Source: Epiperipatus broadwayi (Eukaryota > Onychophora > Udeonychophora > Euonychophora > Peripatidae). Taken from it: a stretch of 64,000 bases of DNA. Both the position numbers and the translations under genes were made by a program. The stretch covers positions 596,001 to 660,000 of the forward strand of contig JAQFVV010000073.1 of NCBI GenBank assembly GCA_028023455.1, read 5' to 3'. A model generated the notes under the pieces. It saw nothing but the letters and a program-made list of their open reading frames with translations. It had not been told where the DNA came from and made no database searches. Within the stretch, counting starts at the first letter, position 1, and each line of letters starts with the position of its first letter. Below are positions 22,560 to 34,668 of this stretch, in pieces.

Positions 22560-25500
22560 TTAAATCAAATCAAAATTATGATACATTATTACATTTTACA
22601 GTATTATTATTTACATTTATTCTTTAATTTACATCTTTCTAGTTTATTACAAATTTCCTCAACTTTATTTACCACATATAGGTTTATTAAATTTCTATAT
22701 CAAAATTAAAATACAAGTAAAGAAACCACAAGTTAATATTAAATGAATGGTAGGCAAGCAATACTTAATACTTGGCCTTTTAAGATGACAAATATTTCTT
22801 AAGGCATCTATAGTTATGGAGAAGATTATGTAACATTCCAATTCTATTATCTAAGATGTGCAACTGGTAATATAACTTAAATCTACCTAAAATAAATCAG
22901 TATCACTGTAACTCTATATTTGGTTCTCTAATATCCTATTATAAACTTTTCCATAATACAATTAAAAATTTTAGTTTACCAATATTTAATTAATGTTTCA
23001 GATAGAGATTTTAAATATTTTGTCTTACTGCACTTATCAATTAAGATCTTGTTTGACTATTGGTATGCTCCCTATATTACATATTTGTAAATACAAGCTC
23101 ATAAAAGCATTGCCACACTATATATGACTTGCTTTATTGATTATTACTTAACTAAGAGTAGCAAATAATAAATACAGTATGTACATTTGATACCTCTTTG
23201 AGCTGATAATAGACTAATACAATAATATAGTACTATAAGCCACTACTTAACAGGGACATTATTATTTGGTATCATCATTTTCCTGATGCTGACACAGTTC
23301 ACAGATCAAATTTATACCTTTAAGGATGATTTTACTGTCACTAAATATCAAACAATCATGAATTAATGGGATGAAATTTAATCCATATGCAATATATCCA
23401 TAAGTATAATAGTGATGAGATGAGGCAGATAAGTAAGTAAATAACCTAAACCACGATCATTTCCATGATTATGGATGGTCTGCTAACTTGGTGCTACTAT
23501 TTGGAATGTCTATAAGAATATGAGAAAAAAATGGCAATTAATCCCTTATTTAAGAAAATACACAAAATTCTTTGTAACAATATAGGCCTTAATTAGCCCA
23601 AATTCCCATGGACATCAATGTGATTCACCCATGATGATGACTTAACACTTTCATGTGGGATAAGGAAAGAAGTACATCTTATGTCAGATGATATGAATAT
23701 AAAAATAAACAACAAGCATAAAATCATGTCATGATAGCCTAACATGGCAACAATCAAATCTCACAATAAATAACTTTTACATTATAGATGTGAACACCAA
23801 ACAAACAAAATATGAATATCAATTAATATGTAAAAAAATGTAATTATCAACTTGAAAGTAAATATTAATGGGTAATAATTATCAGTAGTAATGAATCATA
23901 TAATATAATACATAATAAAATATTAAATAAGCCTACATTCAATCAAAATTGACTTTGACTTTCAGTGCTCTTTAGATAGTGGCATATTTACTAATCAAAC
24001 AACAAAAAAATGTTATAATAAAGTTTAAAAATTTATCATATTGATTTTATCTTCCTTGTGATTACTTTTTAACATAAACATACACCTAAATATATCTCTT
24101 ATTTCAGATCCCTTTATTTTATGACCAGTCAATTGCTGAAGACATACAAATATTAAATACACATAAGGTTATAATAAATACACAATAAATAAATAAAAAT
24201 ATTATTAAATAAAATTTCTTCAAATTTCTTGTATGATGAAAGGGAAGACATGAAGGTAACAATTTAAATTTTAAAATTATTTTAAAGGCCTCATGATGTT
24301 CTTTGCTTTTTAATAATATCATAATTACTTTACATTTCTCACTGCATTTTTTCTCTGTAAATATCATGATTAAACTATTTCTTCCCTTTTGTATAGGCAT
24401 CAAATTAATTATCATGAGGCATCAACTTCCACTTTTAACTTCAAATACATAGCTAGCATTGAAGATTTTCTTCTGTAATATCATCATTATAAATTTTATT
24501 ATTTATCACAAATATTTTATAATATCCATTTTCAATGTATTTATTAAAATCATAATATTTTAGATGCTTCAGGTAAACAATTATTACTCACTTATTACTA
24601 ATCATAGAGTAATTACCAAAGTCATTAACTAATTACAATCTCTTTAGACTGGAAGAAAATGCAATGCTGAATATGAACAGTGATCAAAAATATTATTGGG
24701 GTATATAATTAGTTAATTTTAAGATATAATCCAGCTATCCAATAAATACCCTATAGTACTTTTAAAATTCATAATATTATTAAAATAACAGTTTATTAAT
24801 TTGGAATTAAGGTAAACTGATATAATATTGGCAAGATAATATTATTTTATTTAATAATCATAACAATTCTGCTACAGCTAAGTAAAGTCATATCTGATTT
24901 TTCATAAATTTGAGGTAATTTATAACATTTAATATTAAGAATTTCAGTAAAGTATTTCTGAGAACTCTAGAATTAGTAGTTTATTTGCCCATAATTATTG
25001 AAACTTAGACTGGTGTAAGTTATTATTTTTACCAATTTTACATGATAAAATAATTTAATTTACTTTTTGTGTAATCTGTAAATATAGGACATTAAATAGA
25101 AATTAATGGTATATACATCTAGTTTAAACTAGCATTTCATTTTAATAAAAGCTTTTTATAAGTGTACTAGAAGAATCGTTTAGCAATTAAAATCAGGTAT
25201 GACTTTTAATATAGTTTACTTTTAACTTTCTCCTATGAATGAAAGTTCCAAAACTACTTCCTATCATAAATTTAAATTCATAATAGCAACATTTATTACT
25301 TATTTTATGGATATTATAGATAAAACAATTATAAGGTAATTTATGAAAATTAATATTTATGAATTTTTTTTTACCTGCTTATGGATCAACTTAAACTTGG
25401 TAGCCATTTTCTTGCTTCAACTTTGATCTTGTTCATGATTTCCAATTTTAAAATTATTAGTTGGTAAACATAATGTGTCCTGTCCTTTTGGAAATGAAGG

Positions 25501-26165
25501 GACTTTAAAATTTACCCCATGTTTTAATAATTAATAACAATCAATAATTTATATTTTTCACTATAGAAAATAATAAATTCTAAATATTTTGTATAATTTA
25601 AATAATTGATAAGATAATTTGACAGTTGACAATGATCACTATGTTCATTTAAAAGTAATCCCCCTCTCCAAATTTTTACTAGCTAATTTATAAACTTTTA
25701 GTCAAGGGGCTGATTGTAAATCAATAGACCAATCAGATTTTTTATTGTCAGTAGAGATATTAACCTAAAATTAGCAAATGTCCATCCTTGTAACCTTGGT
25801 TATGATCAATTGAACTCTACTAATATTTTAGAATACCATAAAAATATTCAATGTTTAATTATTTTGTTTAATGTAAAATAATACTAATCTTAAGTTCACT
25901 GATATATTATTATTTAACAATAAAATATTAGAGCAATTATATGGTTTTATTTAAAGTAGTATTAGATTATTATATCATAGATATTGAAACTAATTTATCT
26001 GTCAAATCATAATTGAGCATGCCCACTCACAACCTGGCAAAGAACTGACATATATGTTGAACAATTTGTTTATTTACTATCATAGAGAGATTTATCTATT
26101 AAGTTTATCTATTCTCATCCATTAAAATTAATAACCATTAGATGACACTACTGATTCACATAACA
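22560..26165. other. AT-rich intergenic stretch, nothing recognised
   Basis: No frame with recognisable similarity; short frames at 24.1-24.4 kb look random. Confidence 0.5.
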
Positions 26166-26169
26166 AATT

Positions 26170-26865
26170 TAAGTACTTTTAAGACAAGCTTTAACCTGTA
26201 TCAAATATGCTTTGAATTTTTGTATAATAGTCAAGCAATATCTTTATTTTGCCTATAGAGGGACTTCTCAAACCATGACACAAGATACCAACTTTTATAA
26301 AGATAAGAGTGGCCATCTTATCTTTAACCTTACTTTCCACTTATAAAAGCCAATCTAAAGCATCTTGATTTGGGAACATGAAGCTATTGTTCTCTCCACT
26401 GTTCAAGTCTACTATTTCCTATACAAATTAACATTCGTGAAATCTTGTGATTTGCAACAAGTTAATATTATAATGTTTATTCTGAAAATATATATAAGTG
26501 CACAAGAAGTACAAGTAAATACTTTTAAGACAGGGTTTAATTTAACCTGCATCAAATGCACCTTGACATTTTTTAAAATAGTCAAGCAATATCTTTATTT
26601 TGTCAATAGAGAGACCTCTCAAACCATGATACAACATAGTGACTTTTATAAAGATAAGAAAAAACATCTTATCTTTAACCTAACTTTCCACTTGTATAGG
26701 CCAATCTGAAGCATCTTGATTTGGGGGCATGAAGCTGTTGTTCTCTCCACTGTTTAAGTCCACTATCACCTACACACATCAACATTCATGAAATCTTGTA
26801 ATTTACAATGAGTTAATATTACAATCTTTATACTAAAAATAATTCTAATTCTATAACAGATTTAA
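26170..26865. repeat. Two-unit tandem repeat, period about 351 bp, with conserved hairpin
   Basis: TCAAGCAATATCTTTATTTT occurs at 26231 and 26582, and most of the intervening sequence matches between units. Each unit contains a 10-bp hairpin AAAGATAAGA...TCTTATCTTT (about 26298-26326 and 26648-26677). Its stem is unchanged between units while the loop differs. No coding content was recognised. Confidence 0.85.
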
Positions 26866-26946
26866 ATAATTAAGATGTCAGTTGATTAAAATTAAAATTT
26901 TATTTTATGAATTGACAAAATATAACTGGATGAAAACCAAGCGTAA

Positions 26947-26948
<2 letters not shown>

Positions 26949-26992
<44 letters not shown>
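26949..26992. repeat. (TA)n near the end of copy B
   Basis: About 42 bp of TA, separated from the TGTGCCC end of copy B by about 26 bp. Confidence 0.9.
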
Positions 26993-26995
<3 letters not shown>

Positions 26996-27989
26996 TTAAG
27001 AGTGGCCTGATTTTATATTGTGCCCTTTCCTATTGTGCCCTTTCCTATAGGTCAGTAATAGTTTATAACAGTCAATTACTAAAAATTTTAAATTTTAGAA
27101 TATGTTCTTTTAATACATTAATTATAGTTTGTCGATTATATTTTTAAAGTACAATTTAAAGCTAAAGAAAATACGTAGTATATAAAATCATTTAAAAATA
27201 GTTATATAAAGCTTTAAATATTGTTTCATATGGTTGTAAAAGCTGGTCATATTAAATAACACAGCTATAAAAATTAAAAGTATATTTAAAAATCCGATTT
27301 TAATAGTTTAAAATGTATAATTTAATAAATGCTATATTTAGATTTGTAATCATATTTAAATAGTCAAAATTAATATAGTATATTTTTAAAATAAACTTTG
27401 TGATGGTGAAAATTATATCTAATTCTATATTTTCTAAATTGTTCTTCCAAATTTTTTATAATTATTTTATATAATATAATAAGTGTATCAATTTTATAAA
27501 TATAGGCAGAGAAATAGATTAAAAATCGTCTGTCAAAGTTATTAATCATGTGACTTGTATATTACATAGGTTCACACACATGCTTGTTTGAGTTAATAAT
27601 AAAGTTTAAAATATTTTAAAAGTTATATTATAGAATTGGATAGAATTATTGCCTATCATAAAAGTAAATAGTATTGAACATTAAGTTAACTATCGTATGT
27701 AATGTTTTAAATAATGTAATAAAGACGAATACAGATATAATAAAAATTAAATATTTTATTTAAATAAAAATAGATAAATTGAATATTAAGAAATGGAATA
27801 AGTTATTAAATGTTATTTTTAAAAGTTATTTTAAAAGATTAAATAATTTAAATAAAGTTATAATTGAATTAAAAGTGGTATTTTAAATAATATTTTGGGT
27901 TCATTACGTCATAATTTCTAATTTTGAAATTTAATTGTACTATAAACTAAAAATATGTAAATTTGTTCTCAAGCTAAAGTAAGAATTAA

Positions 27990-28025
27990 CCAATAGGAAT
28001 AGGTATTCTTACAGACTATAAATAT
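27990..28025 (+). promoter_or_regulatory. CCAAT plus TATA promoter of repeat copy B
   Basis: CCAAT at 27990-27994 and TATAAATAT at 28017-28025, about 1.0 kb from the element start. The upstream TTCTCAAGCTAAA and the downstream TTAATAATGTATTGAAAC are also present in copy A. Confidence 0.6.
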
Positions 28026-31000
28026 GAATTGCACAGGGGTATAGGGGAGATTAATAATGTATTGAAACAAGAGAAAGGTAAATTATAGCTATCAAAGAGA
28101 TAGTATTTAAAATTATTATTTTAGTCAATTTTAGCACTCTCTCATAATTTATTTGCAAAAAAAAACTAATTGATAATTTTTAAAAGTAACTTGCAAAAAA
28201 AAAAGGGAGTGTAAACTAAAAAATATTTTAATAATTTCATTTAACATGCTTTGTTAAATTTTTTAAAGTTCCTTTATCAGTCATATTTTATCTAAAAGTT
28301 TAGCCTAAACTTCGCAATAAAAATGGATATACTACGAAATAAAATGGATATAAGTTGTAATGCTGAAAAAATGATTGGAATATTTATTGATACAGCTTTA
28401 TTAATATTTCACCAAAGAACTGTTTGGTATATAAAAAACCACAGGTCGGACATCATACGGAGTCTAATGAAAAAATTGGAGATGCATTATTATTTATAAG
28501 TTTATCCAAGATTTATTTTTAAATAGTAATAAGACAATTATATCTCATGAATCATTTTATATAATATGATATTCAAAGGAGTAAAATGTTATATACTTTC
28601 TGAAGATAATATTTTTAAAGATATTTTCAATAATTAAAGAAAGAACCCAGGAGAATATGTTATAGAAGCGTTTTTGATATTAAAATATCCGGTCTTAGAA
28701 TTATTTAAAAATGTATTTAGAAAAGATTTGCTTAAAAGTACTTGAAGTTTTTTATTTTAAAAAAGATTTAAAAATATCAAACGAAAATTTAAATGTATCA
28801 AGAAGGAAACATATATAAAAAAGTGAACACATAGTTGAATAAAAGATGGATCCATGGAAATACAAATAGTACTTAAAAGTTTATCGAATATTTTTAAAGT
28901 TAAATTAGATGGATTGATGCATCGGATACACAGAGAATATTGGTAGAGAAGATTAAGAAGCTTCATGGGATTAATTAATATTATGATTTAGTAATTATTG
29001 TCCTAAATACTAAAACCAAGGATTATTTTCTATAAATTTTATTAAATGGATTAATAATTATTTTGTTTTAAACTTTAACACGCATTGAGCAGAACATTTT
29101 TGAAAAACTCTAGAGAAAATAATAAGCATTTTGGACTTATCAGGAACTATTGTCAAGAAAATATGTAAATATAGTTTTGATTCCTTTTATTTTGTTAACC
29201 TAGTTTAAATCTAAATTTTTATACAAGATTAGGAAAACATAAAAACATTAATTTATTAATATTAAAATTTTATAATATAACAATCTAATAATTTAGCTAA
29301 AAATATTTTAATATAAAGTATATGGGTGTGAATTTTTTTTATATCTGCAATGCTCAAGTGGATAAAGGAAGACTACTGAACACGATGACTAGATAAAGGT
29401 TATTGGTAATAATAATAACTATTGATAATTTATAGTGTATATATTTTTTTGTTTTCTTCAGATCAACCATAAATTGGAAGAATAAAGTGTAAAAGTTTTT
29501 TACTTATATGTACCGCATTTCATACAACATTTAAAAAAAAAACATTATGAGATAGGATTGATTTGAAAATATGCATACGACGATTATTTTTTATTAGTAA
29601 TATAATCCAACATAACAAATAATTATGTGATTCTTTTAAAATTTTCATATTATTGGATATTCAAATCTTGTCTAAGTAGATTGTATATGATTAGACATAT
29701 AGAATAATGAAGTGAGCAGACTTTTCTTGTGGAACAGCTAGATTGTTTAACTATTAATGAATTTTATTTATTGTTTTGTAAATGCAGATAGTTATTTATC
29801 GATGTAAGATGTGGAAAATCTTGAGAAATAATGTTGAGGTAGTGGCTTGGAAGTACTTAGTGAACAGGAAACCAAGATGATGTTTTAAGAAATAGGATGT
29901 TATAAGGAATGGAAATAATATTTAGTCTTTATGTGAATATCAGCATAGTTAACAAAGCCCTATGACTGATACACATTTTATTTGGACAGTGTTTATATTT
30001 CTTTAAATATTTGATGTTCTAATAAAGCTGAAGAAATTGCTTTAACATCGTCCCTGTACTAGAGGATATTAGGCAGGTAAATGTCATACCTCTTCGCACT
30101 GTGCCATGATTTTGAAATATGTTAAGAGTAATACTCTAGCTTTCTTCCTTAATCCTATGCATCTGTTTTCGCTATCTTTATTTCATGTAACCGCATCATT
30201 CAGTAAGATATGTTTAAGAGAAATGATAAATAATTTGGAACTTATGTTATGCTATCGTTTTGTATAAGATTGGTTTATTTGCTTAGAAGGAATAGGACAT
30301 TATAACTTAAAATTGAAGATCCAAAGTATCCTAAGGAAAGAAAAGAATCATAGAATATATTTTGAATTTTATTTCGGAAATAAAATATAAACTTTTTTAA
30401 AATAAAGTATCTAAACAAAGATATTTTCTTTAAAGTGATAATAATTTTAAAATGCTTTAGTATTTTTTTTTTAAGAGAAAATAAGTATTGCATATTTTTA
30501 AAATACAATAGTACAAAGTAAATTATATAAACAATATGCATAGTATATTTTTTGTTTATTGATTAACAGAAATATATTGATGATTACACTTATATCATAC
30601 TAAGGTAAGGCTTAAAGAAGAATATATTATGATTAGTAAACATTGTGTGATAAATACTAAAATCTAGTATTGAATTTTGGATAATATTTTGTGTAACATC
30701 TTTGACTTTGCAAGATGAAATTTTTTTTAATATTTTGAGAAATCCATACTCATTATAAAATATTGTTTTCTATAGAATGTTTTCTAAGTATGAATTTTTT
30801 AAAAATAAGATAGTTTAATAATATTAAGGATAAAATGCTGTTGCTAATAAAGTAGATAAATATATTTGTAATAAGTTAACCATAATGAGAAAGCAAATAG
30901 TAACATTTTTTTAAAATTTTGTCCTAAATCTAAATAAAGATGTAATTGAAATATAAATTATTTTTTTTATAACCTGGTAGATCAAACTGTAAAGTAAAAA

Positions 31001-31058
31001 AGTTAAGGATATCCACTGTAAATAGTGTAAATAAATTGTTTATTTATTTGTTGTTAGT

Positions 31059-31064
31059 AATAAA
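31059..31064 (+). terminator. Candidate polyadenylation signal in copy B
   Basis: AATAAA followed within about 35 bp by the T/G-rich TTTTGTGTCCGAG. Copy C has AATAAA and GTGTGTCGAG at the homologous place. This is context-based inference only, since AATAAA is frequent in such AT-rich DNA. Confidence 0.3.
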
Positions 31065-31688
31065 CTTTGTTAAATTTTGTTATTTCAAAAATTTTGTGTC
31101 CGAGTTATTTATTTCTCCACATCGCTGCATGAAATCATGATATATGCATAATAATCGAAACAAATATATAATTTTGCACAAAAAGATAAATAGAGAATTA
31201 TTTTAAGAATTTTAAATATTTTATTGGTATTCATTATAATTAAATAATCATAATCTTACATTATATTATTGGTCATAAATCAGTTATCACAATATTATAT
31301 TAAATTATATGCTATCAGTTGCCACACATATTTTGTTTGTCAGATTATTAAAATGCTACCACGTATTTATTATATCATTACATGAAGATATAAGATCATA
31401 TTATATTATTTCATTATTTTATTATGGTAATAAAATTATAGTAAAAAGAAAAGATATACAGAATTAGTTAAACAATGAAGAATATGATTACTGTTATTTA
31501 TTATTATTAGTTTCAGTGGAGTAGATTATGACATAAAATCTCTTCTCATATTTTACTTCCGTATTTTTAAATTAACTTAGAATAAACTTTATGAACCTGA
31601 GATTATTTTATTTGAGCTATATTATTATTAAATAGAAGATTACGATTTAATTATTAGTTTAATCTAAGTGAGTAGAAGTTATTAAAGT

Positions 31689-31749
31689 CATAAGAATACT
31701 ATCAGTTTGTTATTTGAAATAGTAATAAAGGGGGGATAGTGTTCTTATG
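31689..31749 (+). other. Conserved stem-loop near the end of copy B
   Basis: CATAAGAATACTATC and GATAGTGTTCTTATG form a 15-bp stem with one G-T pair around a 31-nt loop. The homologous site in copy C keeps the stem with a different G-T pair. Confidence 0.7.
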
Positions 31750-31985
31750 CCATTGAGGTAGTATCCTGTGGGATATTGGCTCAATGTAATCTATTTTGTC
31801 ACCTGTATTTTCACTTCAAGTCTCATGAAAATATTAAATATTTATTTAATTTATTTTAATAAATTGAACCTTATTCGAATTTCAAATTTGAGCTAGTGAA
31901 ACATTTTAATTTTAATGCTGAATATTTTAGTTGTTAATTATTAACTGAGATAGAACCCGTTTTATTTCATATCATATATTATCTG

Positions 31986-32106
31986 GAAGTGAAGATACAC
32001 ATAGATATACAGGTTAGAATATATATATATATATATATATATATTGATGTAAGTGAAGATACACATAGATATACAGGTTAGAATATATATATATATATAT
32101 ATATTG
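31986..32106. repeat. Tandem duplication of the copy B end
   Basis: AAGTGAAGATACACATAGAT then ATACAGGTTAGAATATATA occurs twice (about 31988 and 32049), each time ending in (TA)n and TTGATGT. The first copy overlaps the terminal bases of copy B. Confidence 0.85.
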
Positions 32107-33800
32107 ATGTTGAGCAGCATATGGTAGAATGATCAAGACTAAAGATTCCTGGTGAATTTTAACATTTGAACAACATGCGACTTCTCATATGATTAACCAT
32201 TACATATATTCATATAACAGCCAGCCACTGTTAAAAGAAGTATTGTCATTACAGCTCTAAGAAAAGTAAAGAAACAAAAATGCTCTAGAAATGAGTTTTG
32301 CAATGACTATAAAACTAATCTGTGAATCAGAAAATACGTCTACAGATAAAACTAACCATTTTGTATTGTATCTTGTATGAAATTATACAAAAACAATAAT
32401 AGTAATAAATTTAAGTGTGTAGAAATTAAAATAAGAAAATGAAAATATCCACATGTAAAATAATTGATATTTCTCTTGGAAGTAATACAGTAATATTTTT
32501 TATTATATTCTTTCTAATAATTAATTACTTTTTGTAAGAATAACTTTGCTTTTTGTTGTTATTAATATTACTTTCGAGTTACAATTTATAGTATTCCTAC
32601 GAATTTTATCATTACCATTAGAACTCTGAATATTTTAAAATTATATAACTATAATTTTTTTATCATTATTTTTATGTTAATTAACTTTTGTGTTTAATAA
32701 ATTCAATTATCTTTTAGTTAATAAAGTATAGCATATAATTATTTGCTTTATTAGTTTTAAGTATAATAATAATTTATATGTTCATGAGTAATATAAACAA
32801 ATATTTGAAGATAAATTTTATTCCAAATTCTTCTGATAAGAATTATTTTGAAATTTAATTTATATCTCGCATATATATTATATATCCATCACTAAAATAA
32901 CAGAAAATGTGTTATTAATACACATACACACACCTGTATATGTACGAGATATATATAAGATAAAAAGAATGGATATTTTGTACCGACTTGTATTTTAGTT
33001 GCAGTAAGAGAATATATAGCAGTCGCGATAGAAGGGATGAAGTGATTTTTTGATAAAGGAGTACTCCTTTTTCATCCTCTCGATACAACCTTTATTCTAG
33101 ATGTACAATTAAAGTTATATAATAATGTAGTCGAATATAATAAAATTTTCAAAAATAAAAACAGTATTATGTCTAATTAAATTATATTTGAGAGTAAAAC
33201 GAAATGTCACAAAAAAAAGGTAATTATTAATATCAGTTTATCCAATGTCAAGGTTTCAGAAATAAAAATCAAAGATAGAATTCTAAAAAGCAAAAAAAAA
33301 AAGCTTAAAAAATGAAGACAAAATTAATATATAAAAAATATATATAAATGTTAAAACTTAATTTAATAAGCAAAAGGAATTATTTTATATACAATATACT
33401 ATGGAATTATCTTAAACATTTTTTATATATTTCAGTTTTTTCATTTAAATATCTATAAAGGATATTTTCACTTTTATGAATATTATATTAAAGTAAAAAT
33501 TAATACACTTCATGTTTAAATATAACATTATTTTCAAGTGATTTAATTAAATATGATTTTATTAATAACATATAAATATAATAGATTCCGAAAATTGTTA
33601 TTGTAAGATAGAAATAAATTAGTTTCAATTCAATATCCTTAAAGATTTATTTTAACAAAGAGTAGGATCAAAAAAGACTATCATTATAAAATTAAAAAAA
33701 AAAAGATCTATGAAAGATAGATTATTTAAATATATATATATATATTAATCTTTACCGCCTGCTCAGTTCTATTTATTATATTTCTTTAAACAATCCAAAA
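32107..33800. other. AT-rich intergenic stretch
   Basis: No gene recognised. A small palindrome (AAAGGAGTACTCCTTT) lies near 33055. Confidence 0.5.
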
Positions 33801-33990
33801 CAAAGCAAAACTCTCCATATAGTAGTGCCATCTTGTGCTAACAAAAGCAATCAATGGATGCCAGAAGGCTTGTGCATAAAATCCCTATCTAGTGCCTACT
33901 CATCCAATATCCCCAGACTAGTTTCTGGCTTGTGGCCTTCATCAGTGTGGAGCCTTGGATCTGAGAGCACTGCACCTAGATCTTAGGATC
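33801..33990 (-). mobile_element. Short non-coding repeat with hammerhead ribozyme (unit i)
   Basis: On the minus strand a unit of about 185 bp runs from near GGTGCAGTGCTCTCAGATCC through the HHR (33958-33904), then GATGAGTAGGCACTAGATAG, to CTATATGGAGAGTTTTGC. The same unit recurs on the plus strand at 49425-49605 and 49868-50047. There is no coding frame. HHR plus small size and no protein matches the description of animal retrozymes, thought to depend on PLE enzymes. Confidence 0.7.
33904..33958 (-). ncRNA. Type I hammerhead ribozyme, near-consensus core
   Basis: Minus strand: CTGATGA (33945-33939), stem II GGC/GCC around CACAA, GAAAC (33925-33921), TA loop of a minimal stem III, cleavage triplet GTC (33918-33916). 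Stem I is formed by TCCACA with TGGGGA and, beyond an internal loop, CCAA with TTGG. The central core bases agree with the hammerhead consensus; the pair closing stem II is A-A, a weakness. Confidence 0.7.
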
Positions 33991-34293
33991 TAGGAGATCA
34001 TGTGATGTTTAGTGGTTAATTATATTTCTTCTGGATTTCGCAATTTAAAAAAAAAATCAGATTAGAAATTATCATAAATATATAAATAAAGCCCATCAAC
34101 TCTCTAATAGAAATCTCTTGGAAACTATAGCTACTACAGCATTACGTCAAAAGATTTAGAACTCAACTTTAAAAATATGGTTCTACATCAATGAGTTAAT
34201 TCTGTACAATATTATTATAGAGCTTACGATTTTCACAATTGTGTTTAAAATTAAATTTTATTGAACAATTAAATAACCACGTATGCAAACATG

Positions 34294-34296
<3 letters not shown>
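33991..34296. other. AT-rich spacer
   Basis: Starts with GATCATGTGATGTTTAGTGG, which resembles sequence next to unit ii at about 49627-49650. Otherwise featureless. Confidence 0.4.

Positions 34297-34336
<40 letters not shown>
34297..34336. repeat. (TA)n abutting copy C
   Basis: TA run ending exactly where TGTACCCTT of copy C begins. Confidence 0.9.
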
Positions 34337-34339
<3 letters not shown>

Positions 34340-34608
34340 ACCCTTACTTCTTGATGTATAATATAATTTGAAATACGACTAGCTCAATTAAATTATAATG
34401 CTTAATTAAAATTTGCATATCTACCTTTAATTTACTTTTATACTATCATATTCTACTTAAATTTATTATTAATTATTAAAATCAATATAATTCTATAGTA
34501 TGTACTGATTAAATAAGTATTTAACTAAATCATGAGACTGTGAAGTAAAGTTACAAAGTAATAAGTAGATTTACATTAAGTCAATATCTTCCAAGACATT
34601 GTCTCAAT

Positions 34609-34668
34609 GGCATAAGAATACTATCACCTCCTTATTAACTTACTACTACCTCTATAGCATTCTTATGG
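34609..34668 (-). other. Conserved stem-loop of copy C
   Basis: GCATAAGAATACTAT pairs with ATAGCATTCTTATGG (plus-strand arms) across a loop of about 28 nt. It is homologous to the stem-loop at 31689-31749. Confidence 0.65.

Larger units (their letters stand above)
27019..32001 (+). mobile_element. 4-5 kb non-coding TG...CA repeat, copy B (full length)
   Basis: The plus strand starts TGTGCCCTTTCCTAT (these 15 bp are duplicated in tandem at 27019 and 27034) and ends near 32001 in GAAGTGAAGATACACA. The first 4.07 kb align with inverted copy A, and nearly the full length aligns with inverted copy C, though more loosely. Shared landmarks are the promoter at about 1 kb, an AATAAA at 31059 followed by TTTTGTGTCCGAGTT, and a hairpin at 31689-31749. 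No protein frame is conserved. Candidate identities are a solo LTR of a very large retrotransposon or a dead TIR transposon. A transcription unit of about 3 kb from the TATA box to AATAAA is implied by the layout, not proven. Confidence 0.75.

Noticed and set aside
32900-33100. AAAGGAGTACTCCTTT palindrome near TTGATAAAGG as a ribozyme stem
   Set aside because: No GAAA box follows the stem; perfect 16-bp palindromes of this kind may be chance.
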